Both the position numbers and the translations under genes were made by a program. Below the pieces are notes generated by a model. It was not told the DNA's origin. It made no database searches and was given only the letters and a program-made list of their open reading frames with translations. 57,850 bases of DNA from Aporhodopirellula sallentina SM41 (GTDB taxonomy: Bacteria; Planctomycetota; Planctomycetia; Pirellulales; Pirellulaceae): assembly GCF_000346505.1 (NCBI RefSeq), contig NZ_ANOH01000065.1:1-57850 (forward strand), read 5' to 3'. Below, in pieces: positions 9,447 to 18,427 of this stretch (position 1 is the stretch's first letter; every line of letters starts with the position of its first letter).

Positions 9447-9472
9447 AAACCGGAGTCAAACGACTCCGGTTT
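9447..9472. terminator. Bidirectional hairpin terminator between hemD fusion and ahcY
   Basis: A perfect 11-base-pair stem, AAACCGGAGTC paired with GACTCCGGTTT, closes an AAAC loop. It has A-runs on its left side and T residues on its right side, so it can act as an intrinsic terminator for both converging genes. Confidence 0.8.
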
Positions 9473-9503
9473 CTCGATTCATTGACCGTCTAGGACTTTC
9501 ATC

Positions 9504-10844
9504 CTAGTAGCGGTAGTGCTCAGGTTTGTACGGACCTTCGACAGGAACACCGAGGTAATCGGCCTGCTCTTGAGTCAGCGTGGTGAGTTTGACACCGAGC
9601 TTACCAAGGTGCAGACGGGCGACTTCTTCGTCGAGTCGTTTCGGCAACATGTAAACCTTGTTCTCGTACTCGCTGGACTTCTGCCACAGTTCGAGTTGAG
9701 CAAGGACTTGGTTGGTGAACGAGGTGCTCATCACGAAGCTTGGGTGTCCGGTTGCACATCCCAGGTTCACCAAACGTCCCTTGGCGAGAATGATGATGCT
9801 GCGGCCGGTGTCCTTGAACGTGTAACGATCGACAGCACCGATGTCGGCTGGCTTGATCTCGTCCTTGGTTACTTTTCCGTCGGCGACTTGTGCTTCCAAC
9901 CATGCGATATCGATTTCGGTGTCGAAGTGACCGATGTTGCACAGGATCGCATCGTTGGCCATTTCGACCATGTGACGACCGAGGATGATGTCTTTGTTAC
10001 CGGTCGTTGTGACGAACAGGCGACCTTCTTTGCACGCCTCTTCCATCGTGACCACTTCGAAACCTTCCATCGCAGCTTGCAGAGCGTTGATCGGATCGAT
10101 TTCGGTAACGATCACGCGGCAACCGTAACGTTGCAGGCTGTGAGCACACCCTTTGCCGACGTCACCGTAACCGCAGACAACGGCAACTTTCCCTGCCAGC
10201 ATCACGTCGGTGGCGCGTTTGACACCATCGGCGAGCGATTCACGGCAACCATACAGGTTGTCGAATTTGCTCTTCGTGGCCGAGTCGTTCACGTTGATCG
10301 CAGGAACCTTCAGGTTGCCAGTGCGGTTGAGGACTTCGAGGCGGTGGATACCAGCGGTGGTTTCTTCGCTGATGCCGCGGATTTCGCCGAGCAATTCAGG
10401 GAACTTGTCATGAACCATCGCGGTCAAGTCACCGCCATCATCCAGGATCATGTTCAACGGTTCGCCCGATGGGAATTGCAGCGTTTGCTCGATACACCAA
10501 TCGAACTCTTCGTCGCTCATGCCTTTCCACGCGAAAACGGGAATGCCCGCTTTGGCGATTGCGGCGGCAGCGTGATCTTGGGTGCTGAAAATGTTACAGC
10601 TGCTCCAGGTCACCTCGGCACCGAGTTCGACGAGGGTCTCGATCAAGACCGCCGTTTGGATGGTCATGTGAAGGCAACCGGCGATGCGGGCCCCCTTGAG
10701 CGGCTTGGATTCGCCGTACTTCTCGCGAAGTGCCATCAGGCCCGGCATTTCGTTTTCGGCGATCTGGATCTCTTTGCGGCCGTACTCGGCCAACGAGATG
10801 TCTCGGACTTTGTAGGGAAGTCGTTCTGTAGCGACTTGGGACAT
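9504..10844 (-). CDS. ahcY: Adenosylhomocysteinase
   Basis: The enzyme hydrolyses S-adenosylhomocysteine to adenosine and homocysteine, clearing the product inhibitor of methyltransferases, and uses tightly bound NAD. The 446-residue protein shows the substrate-binding segment [29 protein letters not shown] with the conserved lysine, the NAD-binding glycine motif [13 protein letters not shown], and the family C-terminus ending YKPEHYRY. Length and motifs are complete. The start is the ATG at 10844 ([15 protein letters not shown]). No SAH riboswitch is recognisable in the 5' leader. A gene for a SAM-dependent methyltransferase lies next door, but this link may be coincidental. Confidence 0.96.
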   Translation of the reverse strand: MSQVATERLPYKVRDISLAEYGRKEIQIAENEMPGLMALREKYGESKPLKGARIAGCLHMTIQTAVLIETLVELGAEVTWSSCNIFSTQDHAAAAIAKAGIPVFAWKGMSDEEFDWCIEQTLQFPSGEPLNMILDDGGDLTAMVHDKFPELLGEIRGISEETTAGIHRLEVLNRTGNLKVPAINVNDSATKSKFDNLYGCRESLADGVKRATDVMLAGKVAVVCGYGDVGKGCAHSLQRYGCRVIVTEIDPINALQAAMEGFEVVTMEEACKEGRLFVTTTGNKDIILGRHMVEMANDAILCNIGHFDTEIDIAWLEAQVADGKVTKDEIKPADIGAVDRYTFKDTGRSIIILAKGRLVNLGCATGHPSFVMSTSFTNQVLAQLELWQKSSEYENKVYMLPKRLDEEVARLHLGKLGVKLTTLTQEQADYLGVPVEGPYKPEHYRY

Positions 10845-11189
10845 GCTTTTCTCTCAGTTTTTGGGGAAGCAATGTGATAAAACAGGTGACGTGAACGTAT
10901 CTCTTGTGCGGATTTTCGCACGCGAGGGGCGCTCACCAGACCGATCACAGGGACTCCCGCTGGCCCGATTCGCAAGCGAAATATTGTACCCAAAGCTGAG
11001 AATTTGCCATCCCTATTGCACGGCATTTTCAACGAACTTTGCATCAGGTTTGCGGCCCGACTGCGGATTGCCCCCGTGAATTCGCAAAATCCCGCACACT
11101 CACGGAATTCAGTCGGCAAAACGGCATCGGTCGCTCTGTCTATCCTGAAACGTGCCCCGCCCCATCCCATCCCGCCTCCCGTCTCAATC
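10845..11189. other. Divergent intergenic region upstream of ahcY
   Basis: The region holds the promoters of ahcY (minus) and the cytochrome/DUF1549 gene (plus). A small hairpin, GTGCG paired with CGCAC (about 10906-10921), lies in the ahcY leader. I see no coding potential and no known riboswitch. Confidence 0.4.
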
Positions 11190-13847
11190 ATGTCGCTGCC
11201 TCGCCCCTCCTCCGCGCGCCGTCTTCCTACCAAACCGTGGCCATCAATTGCGAGGCTCTCAATTGCGAGGCCCTCAAATGTTCGACGACGAGGCCGACCG
11301 TCCGCCCTGTGCCGGGCTCCCAAGGGGCTGGCGGCGTTGCTGCTCGGCGTGCTGTCGGTGACGCCATCGACGGTTCGTGCCGAGGTGGATTACGCACGCG
11401 ATGTCCAACCGATCCTGGCCCGCAAATGCTTCTCATGCCACGGCCCCGATCAAGCCGAATCCGGAGTCGCCTTTCACGAATCCGACCTCGCACTCGCTGA
11501 AGCCGACTCAGGCGATTTCGCGATTGTCCCGGGCGACGTCGAAGCGAGCGGCGTGATCGCCCGAATCGAGTCGGACGACGAATACGAGCGGATGCCCCCC
11601 GAAGGCGAACCTCTCTCACCGGAGGAGATCGCCACGCTGAAAGAGTGGATCGGCGAAGGAGCACCGTTTAGTCGGCACTGGGCATTCGAGCCCCTGACTC
11701 ATCCGCGTCCCCCCAAACTCACGCTTCGTACCAACGGAACATCCGCGACCAAACTCCGCTCAACGCCAAACAGCCTTCAAAAGACCTCACCAGACGCGAC
11801 CGACGACGAGACAGTGCATCCCATCGATGCTTTCGTTTGGCAACGACTCGAAAAGTCCGGATTGAAACAAGCCCCCAGGGCAGACAAACGAACCTTGATT
11901 CGACGTGTCACCTACGACCTGACCGGCCTGCCTCCTTCACCGCAACAGGTCGCGGACTTCGTCGCCAGCACCGATCCCAACGCTTACGAAAAACTAGTTG
12001 ACCGTCTCCTCAACTCGCATCACTACGGCGAACGTTGGGGACGCCACTGGCTCGACCTCGTTCGCTATGCCGAGACGAACTCGTTCGAACGCGACGCCGC
12101 CAAACCGAACGCGTGGAAATACCGCGACTATGTCATCCGTTCGTTCAACAACGACAAACCCTACGACCAATTCGTACAGGAACAACTCGCCGGTGATGTT
12201 CTCAGCAAGACGACAACCGAAACGATCACGGCGACAGGATACTACCGACTCGGAATCTGGGACGACGAGCCAGCCGATCCGTTGCAAGCACGATACGATG
12301 AACTCGATGACCTGATCACGACAACCAGCCAAGCCTTCTTGGCCCTGACGATTAACTGCGCCCGTTGCCACGATCATAAAATCGACCCGATCCCGACGAC
12401 GGACTACTACAGCATGCTCGCGTTCTTTGCGGACGTCACGCCGTATGCCAAACGACACGACATGACAGCAAACAACCAAGTCGATGTCAGCCCGCCGGAA
12501 CTGATCAGACGCTACCAACAGTGCGACGAGGACGAAGCCAAGATCGTTGCGGAGCGAACCGAGATCGAACAAGCCGCAATCGTCCAAATGTCGGCCACCG
12601 ACCAACGCGCAGCCGAAGGCCCACCGAAAGAACGCGAACAAGTCCTTCGGAAGAAACTCAACCAGCATCTTACCGACGAACAACGCGGTCGCTACGAAGA
12701 CCTCGGGCGGCAACTCAAACAAATCGCCAAGCGTCGCGAGGAGCTACCGCCTCGCGAACAAACGCTCGGATTGGCACGCAAACGCGCTGTCGAACAAACC
12801 TTCGTGATGTATCGCGGCAACCCGCATTCACCGACAGATGCCGTCGAGCCGAACTTCCCATCGATCTTCGACGCGCCACCGCCAAAGGTCGATGACCAAC
12901 ATCGACGCCTCGAACTGGCGAAGTGGATCACCGAACCATCCAACCGATTGACCTCCCGCGTGATCGTCAATCGAATTTGGCAACACCACTTTGGCCGAGG
13001 CATCGTTCGGTCGGCCAATAACTTTGGACAACTCGGCACCCCGCCGACTCATCCACGGTTGCTCGACTACCTGGCTCAGGTTTTCATGCAAAACGGTTGG
13101 AAACTCAAAGCGATGCATCGCTTCATCATGACCAGCGAAACGTATCGCACTGCCTCAACCTTGCCCCCGGAACAAACCAGCCGAATCGGCGACGTCGCTT
13201 CGATCGATCCAGGCAACGATTTGTTTTGGCGTTTTGATCCGCGACGTCTGTCCGCCGAAGAGGTCCGTGATTCCATCCTGGCCGTGACTGGAAAACTGAA
13301 CACGACAGTATACGGGCCGAGCTTCTACGAAGAACTTTCTCCCGAAGTCCTCGCCGGCCAATCACGTCCCGGAAAAGGATGGGGAAAAGCCAGCGAATCG
13401 GACCTGAACCGCCGGAGCGTCTACATTCACGTCAAACGCTCGCTGCTCACTCCGCTGCTCTCGGCGTTCGACTTCCCTGAACCGGACACGACCTGCGAAG
13501 CCCGTTTTGCGACCTTACAACCAGGACAAGCGATGTCGCTGCTCAACAGCGATTTCATCCACAAACGTGCGAGCCAACTCGCCGATGCGGCACGTCAGGA
13601 CTTCGACTCACATCGTGACACAGACCACAACCCGGCGAACTCAACACCGCAATTGGAATCCAATGCGGCCTACGTGCGAGCGGTCATTCACAGGGTCTTC
13701 GGCAGGGATGCTACCGCCGCCGAAGTCGATGACGGCACGAACCTCATCGGCGAACTTGTCACGCAACACGGTGTTTCGCCAACGCGGGCTCAAACTCTTT
13801 ACGCCCTCAGTGTTCTGAACTGGAACGAGTTCGTCTTCGTCTTCTGA
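11190..13847 (+). CDS. Secreted planctomycete cytochrome c / DUF1549 / DUF1553 protein
   Basis: The 885-residue protein begins with a long basic leader and a hydrophobic export segment ending near STVRAE. An N-terminal planctomycete-type cytochrome c domain carries the haem motif Cys80-Phe-Ser-Cys83-His84 (RKCFSCHGPD). A DUF1549 region follows (DAFVWQRLEKSGL, YDLTGLPPSP, ERWGRHWLDLVRYAET) with a second haem-type motif CARCHDHK. The C-terminal DUF1553 region contains NRLTSRVIVNRIWQHHFG and QAMSLLNSDFIHKRA. A charged helical insert lies between DUF1549 and DUF1553. The function of the family is unknown; a periplasmic redox role is inferred from the haem motifs. The frame extends upstream to 11004, but the ATG at 11190 best precedes the leader. 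It converges with the DUF1501 gene, its usual partner. Confidence 0.85.
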   Translation: MSLPRPSSARRLPTKPWPSIARLSIARPSNVRRRGRPSALCRAPKGLAALLLGVLSVTPSTVRAEVDYARDVQPILARKCFSCHGPDQAESGVAFHESDLALAEADSGDFAIVPGDVEASGVIARIESDDEYERMPPEGEPLSPEEIATLKEWIGEGAPFSRHWAFEPLTHPRPPKLTLRTNGTSATKLRSTPNSLQKTSPDATDDETVHPIDAFVWQRLEKSGLKQAPRADKRTLIRRVTYDLTGLPPSPQQVADFVASTDPNAYEKLVDRLLNSHHYGERWGRHWLDLVRYAETNSFERDAAKPNAWKYRDYVIRSFNNDKPYDQFVQEQLAGDVLSKTTTETITATGYYRLGIWDDEPADPLQARYDELDDLITTTSQAFLALTINCARCHDHKIDPIPTTDYYSMLAFFADVTPYAKRHDMTANNQVDVSPPELIRRYQQCDEDEAKIVAERTEIEQAAIVQMSATDQRAAEGPPKEREQVLRKKLNQHLTDEQRGRYEDLGRQLKQIAKRREELPPREQTLGLARKRAVEQTFVMYRGNPHSPTDAVEPNFPSIFDAPPPKVDDQHRRLELAKWITEPSNRLTSRVIVNRIWQHHFGRGIVRSANNFGQLGTPPTHPRLLDYLAQVFMQNGWKLKAMHRFIMTSETYRTASTLPPEQTSRIGDVASIDPGNDLFWRFDPRRLSAEEVRDSILAVTGKLNTTVYGPSFYEELSPEVLAGQSRPGKGWGKASESDLNRRSVYIHVKRSLLTPLLSAFDFPEPDTTCEARFATLQPGQAMSLLNSDFIHKRASQLADAARQDFDSHRDTDHNPANSTPQLESNAAYVRAVIHRVFGRDATAAEVDDGTNLIGELVTQHGVSPTRAQTLYALSVLNWNEFVFVF

Positions 13848-13909
13848 CCGGCCTACTGACGCACGACCTGACTTCGCACGTAGCCCACGCGAATCGATAC
13901 GAAAGGTCG

Positions 13910-15358
13910 TTACGCCAACAGTTCGATGATCACCTCGCCGCCGAATTGGCTCAACTGTTTGTAGCGACCACCGTGAAAGTAGGTCAATTTATTGTCGTCG
14001 AGCCCGAGCAAATGCAACAGCGTGACGTGTAGGTCACGAATCGGATGCACGCACTCGACCGCGGCGGCGCCGATCTCATCGGTGGCTCCCACGATCGCCC
14101 CACGTTTGACGCCACCGCCGGCCATCAACATGGTCATCGCGTTGTTGTTATGCCCCCGCCCGAGCGAATAAACGCCGCCACGTTTGTTGTTATCCGGAGT
14201 ACGCCCAAACTCACCGGTCCAAATTACGAGCGTCTCGTCGAGCATCCCTCGTTGCTTCAAGTCTCGAATCAAGCCCGCCATCGGTTTGTCGACGCTCTTG
14301 ATCCGCGATGCATGCCCTCGCTCGAGATAATCGTGACTATCCCATCCACCACTGAAGATTTGGACGAACCGAACTCCTTGCTCGACCAAACGTCTCGCCA
14401 TCAAACACTGCCGGCCGAAGACCTCCGTGTCAGGATCGTCCATCCCATACATCGACAACGTTCCCTGCGACTCCCGCCGCAGATCAATGACATCCGGGAC
14501 TTCACTTTGCATCCGGTACGCCAACTCGTAACTCTCCATCCGCGCCGCCAAATCCCCACGACCACGCCCGATCGTTTCGAGATGCGATTGATTGAGCCGA
14601 GCCAACTCGTCGAGTGCTCGCCGTTGATGCTCGCGACTCTTGAAACTCTGCGGCGCTAAATCCAACAAAGGCGTTCCCTCGGGACGCAGACGAGTTCCCT
14701 GGTAGTAGGCCGGCAAGAATCCGTTGCTCCAATTACCCGATCCGCCTTGGGGAAGAGCCAACTCCGTCATCACGACATAGCCGGGCAGATTCTGATTCAC
14801 GGTACCTAGCCCATACGTCGTCCACGATCCCAGCGCAGGATCACCTCCGAGACGACTCCCCGTATTCATGTGATACAAGGCCTCGGGATGGTTGAGAGAT
14901 TCGGCCTGCAATCCCCGATAATTGCATAGCTCGTCCGCGACACACGGATCGGCCAGGTGCACCCATTGGTTACACATATCCAGCCCCGCCTCGCCGACTT
15001 TGCGGGATCCAAACGGACTGCCGACGAAAAACTTAAAACCTTTCTCTTGCCCGCCCGTCCGCTTCGATTCGGTCTTGTGAATCCGCGTCAATTCTGGCTT
15101 GGGATCGAACGTGTCCATCTGTCCCGGGCCACCTTCCATGAACAACATAATCACGGCTTTGGCTCGTGCCGGATGCATCGGTGACTTTGGACTTAACGGA
15201 CCACCGGCGGCATCATGGATCGCCTGCGCCTCGGTCGCCGACTCAGCAGCGAGCATGTCCGTCAGGGCAACCGATCCGAGCGTGGCTCCAAGCCCATACA
15301 AGAATCCACGCCGTGATGCAGACGTCGAAGCCGGTCGAGAACAGATACGATGGGACAT
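13910..15358 (-). CDS. Tat-exported DUF1501 protein
   Basis: The 482-residue protein opens with a twin-arginine signal: SRRGFLYGLGATLGSVALTDM. The mature part is a DUF1501 domain, related to the alkaline phosphatase/sulfatase fold, with KAVIMLFMEGGPGQMDTFDPKPEL, QIFSGGWDSHDYLERGHASR and the histidine/aspartate segment LVIWTGEFGRTPDNNKRGG. Such proteins almost always sit next to cytochrome/DUF1549/DUF1553 genes in planctomycetes, and this one starts only five bases after the stop of such a gene. The shared operon suggests a joint periplasmic function, perhaps on an oxidised polysaccharide or other polymer, but no substrate is known. It is the last gene of the minus-strand operon led by the ECF sigma factor. 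Confidence 0.87.
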   Translation of the reverse strand: MSHRICSRPASTSASRRGFLYGLGATLGSVALTDMLAAESATEAQAIHDAAGGPLSPKSPMHPARAKAVIMLFMEGGPGQMDTFDPKPELTRIHKTESKRTGGQEKGFKFFVGSPFGSRKVGEAGLDMCNQWVHLADPCVADELCNYRGLQAESLNHPEALYHMNTGSRLGGDPALGSWTTYGLGTVNQNLPGYVVMTELALPQGGSGNWSNGFLPAYYQGTRLRPEGTPLLDLAPQSFKSREHQRRALDELARLNQSHLETIGRGRGDLAARMESYELAYRMQSEVPDVIDLRRESQGTLSMYGMDDPDTEVFGRQCLMARRLVEQGVRFVQIFSGGWDSHDYLERGHASRIKSVDKPMAGLIRDLKQRGMLDETLVIWTGEFGRTPDNNKRGGVYSLGRGHNNNAMTMLMAGGGVKRGAIVGATDEIGAAAVECVHPIRDLHVTLLHLLGLDDNKLTYFHGGRYKQLSQFGGEVIIELLA

Positions 15359-15363
15359 AACGT

Positions 15364-18333
15364 CTACCGAATGTAGAGGAACTCGTTGGTGTTGAACAAA
15401 AGCAGGCAGAGATCCGCCAAGGCCCGTGTTTCCGGACCGACATCCGACGGCTTCGCATCTGCCACGTAGTCTTCGAAGACCGGTAAGATTTCCGTGTATT
15501 CAAACGGTTTTCCCGTGAACTCTTCGACGAGAGACCGCGTGATTTCGGTTGGATAAACCGTCGCCTCCGGATGGATTTCCTCGTGATACTCTCGCATGTC
15601 AGCGACGTATTCTCTCAGACGCGACAACTCATCCGGAGTCGGCGTCCTCCCAAGAATCGTTCGGAACGCGTCGACGACGTGATTCGCCGTCGACGCATCA
15701 CTCGCCATCTCGCCCGAATCGCCCGACTTCAGCGTGGACATTTCCTGCAGACGAATCGCCATCGCGATCGACCGATCGGTCATCATGTCGCTGTTGAGCA
15801 GTGTTAACGCTTGCGGCGACACGGCGGCATCGTCTCGGCGTTCACAGGACTCGTTCGGGTTAGGTTGATTGAATAGTTCGAGCATCGGATCCGCCTGACC
15901 ACGAACCCGGTACGCGTACAGCGTGCGTCGGTTGCGTTGTTCGGGTCGGCGTGAAGGTTGATACGCCGGCGCCAACGAAAACTGAATCATCCGAGGCTGC
16001 AATGCCACCTCCATGTTGATCTCGGGAAAGGCGGGCAGACCTCCGATTTGCGGATTCAATTCGCCCGTCATCGCGAGCATGGCGTCTCTCATTTCTTCCG
16101 ACGTCAAACGACGAATCGGAAACGAAGCCAACAACCGATTGCTCGGATCCTGATCCACCACCGCAGCGTGGTTAGGATGATAGCTGCTGCGTTGATACGC
16201 CTCCGACATCATTATCATTCGATGCAAACGCTTGACCTTCCATCCGCCGCGAAGAAACTCGTCCGCGAGGAAGTCGAGCAATTCGGGATGCGTCGGCTTG
16301 GCCCCCTTGCCTCCGAAGTTGTTCGCATTGGCGGCGATGCCAGTGCCAAAATGCGATTGCCAAATCCGATTGACGATCGACCGTACCGCGAGCGGATTCT
16401 CTGCGTTCGCAATCCATTTTGCGAGCCCCAATCGGCGCCCATTGATTTGATCTGTTAAACGGTACTCGTCCCCTTCCGGATCCATTGCACCGGCACCCAC
16501 CCCGGTCATGCTCAACACCCCCGGACCAACGGCATCGGCAGGCGCCGTCAACGCACCACCGGTCAAGATATACGACTTGGTTCGCTTCGACAGATCCAAC
16601 GTTTTTGGCATGCGCAGTTTCCGAGCTCCGATCGCCGCCTCTTTGTCCGAGGCATTGAAAACGCTCTGAGCCATCGGCTCGTATCGCTCGAGACGTCGCC
16701 GCCAGATCCATTCGTCTTGCTTGCGAACCTTCAGTCGCCCCTGCTCGACGTGGTTGAGCCCCACGTGACGAGGCGGCTTATCTTCGTCGGGTAGATTCCT
16801 TCGAGCATCTTCGTCTTGGTACGGTAGGCCGCGTTCTTCGAACCACTCTTTCGCTGCGGCCTCTTGCTTGGCAAGCAACGCATCCATTTTGCTCTTTGCG
16901 AACCCCAGCATCCGCTCGACGTGACGTTTGCTCTCATCGAATCCGCTTCGGTTTTCCTCGGGAAGAAACGGCACCGGACGTTCCGCCATCTGCGTGGCCG
17001 AGAACGCCGCGTACATGCGGTAGTAGTCGCGAGTGGGAATCGGATCAAACTTATGATCGTGGCATTTCACACAACGCAGAGTCGTTGATAGAAATGTTTG
17101 GCCGACGTTGTTGACGATGTCATCAAGGAAGATTTGACGGGCCTCGTCTTTTTCGATCATCGCGTTGTCCCAATGCCCCATGCGGAGATAACCGGTCGCG
17201 ACAATAGCCTCGGCTTCCTCCGGTGTGTACGCACCCTCCAATCGAATGCGGTGCACGCGTTGTTCGATTTCATCAGCGGACAATTCATCTCCGAACTCTC
17301 TGCGCAGCCGTCGCCGCACCGATTCATCCGCCAACTCGTCACCGGCGATCTGTTCCAAGACAAATCGGTCGTATGGTTTGTCATCATTGAACGCGCGAAC
17401 GACGTAGTCACGATACCGCCACATGTTGGACCGTTCGTAGTCGTTTGCCATGCCGCCGGTATCGGCATAACGTGTCACGTCGAACCAATGCTGAGCCGCC
17501 CGCTCGCCATAACGCGGACTCGATAACAATCGATCAATGAGGGTTTCCCAAGCCGTCTCGGGGTCGGTTTCCCTCGCCAACAAAAAATCTTCAATCTCAT
17601 CGGGAGTCGGCGGTAATCCGGTCAGATCAAACGTCGCCCGCCGAATCAGCTCGAGCGGTGTCGCACGCGGCGCCGGTGCGATCCCGGCATCGTCCAAACG
17701 CCGACTAATAAAACGATCGATCGCGGCAAATCCGTGAACCTCGGTTGCGGAACGTATCGGTTCGATCGCCCACAAATCCGTCACGTCGTAGCGACGCATC
17801 GTCCACTGCTGCGATGTGCCGCCACTGGTACGAACCAACACGCCGTCTTCAGTGACCTCGCGACTGGCCTCGTCTCGCAGGATCGCGGCTTGCGTTTCGT
17901 CATCTGGCCACACCGCACCGAGGCGGATCCATTTGCGGATCGCATCGACCTGCGACGCCGACAAACGGTCGCTTTCCTTCGGTGGCATTTCGTTGTACTG
18001 CCACTCGATCGAATGCACCAAGACGCTGTTATCCGGATCGCCCGGAACAATCGCCGGTTCCTCCGTTTCGCCTCCCCGCAACAAACCGTCGAGGGTCCGC
18101 ATATCGAACTCTCCGCGACGTTTTTCCGCGTCCGCGCCATGGCAGCCGAAACACTTCTCGGCAAACACGGGCAACACTTCGAGGGTGAAAAGCCAGTGAC
18201 CTTCGTGGGCAACATCAATTACCTGCGATCCGGTGTTTTGCAACTCTGCCGCCGGTGCTTCGGCGCGAGATTCTTCAGCGACTCCTATAACAAACGCAAC
18301 CGCAATCAACAGCACTCGACCAATAATCGTCAT
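15364..18333 (-). CDS. Secreted planctomycete cytochrome c / DUF1549 / DUF1553 protein (sigma operon)
   Basis: From the chosen start the protein has 989 residues and begins with a good signal peptide (MTIIGRVLLIAVAFVIG, cleaved after SRAEA). The order is the same as in the neighbouring paralogue. A cytochrome c domain carries KCFGCHGADAEKRRG. DUF1549 contains RATFDLTGLPPTPDEI, QHWFDVTRYADT and a second haem motif, CVKCHDHKFDP. DUF1553 contains PLAVRSIVNRIWQSHFG and ALTLLNSDMMTDRS. The open frame reaches 18495, and an ATG at 18441 overlaps the end of the FecR/LamG gene, so a longer N-terminus is possible. The signal peptide favours 18333. The operon suggests expression under the ECF sigma factor and export together with the DUF1501 protein. 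Confidence 0.85.
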   Translation of the reverse strand: MTIIGRVLLIAVAFVIGVAEESRAEAPAAELQNTGSQVIDVAHEGHWLFTLEVLPVFAEKCFGCHGADAEKRRGEFDMRTLDGLLRGGETEEPAIVPGDPDNSVLVHSIEWQYNEMPPKESDRLSASQVDAIRKWIRLGAVWPDDETQAAILRDEASREVTEDGVLVRTSGGTSQQWTMRRYDVTDLWAIEPIRSATEVHGFAAIDRFISRRLDDAGIAPAPRATPLELIRRATFDLTGLPPTPDEIEDFLLARETDPETAWETLIDRLLSSPRYGERAAQHWFDVTRYADTGGMANDYERSNMWRYRDYVVRAFNDDKPYDRFVLEQIAGDELADESVRRRLRREFGDELSADEIEQRVHRIRLEGAYTPEEAEAIVATGYLRMGHWDNAMIEKDEARQIFLDDIVNNVGQTFLSTTLRCVKCHDHKFDPIPTRDYYRMYAAFSATQMAERPVPFLPEENRSGFDESKRHVERMLGFAKSKMDALLAKQEAAAKEWFEERGLPYQDEDARRNLPDEDKPPRHVGLNHVEQGRLKVRKQDEWIWRRRLERYEPMAQSVFNASDKEAAIGARKLRMPKTLDLSKRTKSYILTGGALTAPADAVGPGVLSMTGVGAGAMDPEGDEYRLTDQINGRRLGLAKWIANAENPLAVRSIVNRIWQSHFGTGIAANANNFGGKGAKPTHPELLDFLADEFLRGGWKVKRLHRMIMMSEAYQRSSYHPNHAAVVDQDPSNRLLASFPIRRLTSEEMRDAMLAMTGELNPQIGGLPAFPEINMEVALQPRMIQFSLAPAYQPSRRPEQRNRRTLYAYRVRGQADPMLELFNQPNPNESCERRDDAAVSPQALTLLNSDMMTDRSIAMAIRLQEMSTLKSGDSGEMASDASTANHVVDAFRTILGRTPTPDELSRLREYVADMREYHEEIHPEATVYPTEITRSLVEEFTGKPFEYTEILPVFEDYVADAKPSDVGPETRALADLCLLLFNTNEFLYIR

Positions 18334-18427
18334 CGTGAGAGCCCCCTCATTGGACACTCGCCCCCGCCAACGCGACCGGTTCGATAGCGAGACCGATCGA
18401 CGCGACTTCTTTCCGGAGTCGTCATCG

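Noticed and set aside
9516-10877. A 453-codon plus-strand frame opposite ahcY
   Set aside because: It is the reverse of a highly conserved gene; the antisense frame is open only because of ahcY codon bias and has no family motif.
10845-10990. Possible SAH riboswitch before ahcY
   Set aside because: The leader has one small hairpin but not the conserved core sequence of known SAH riboswitches.
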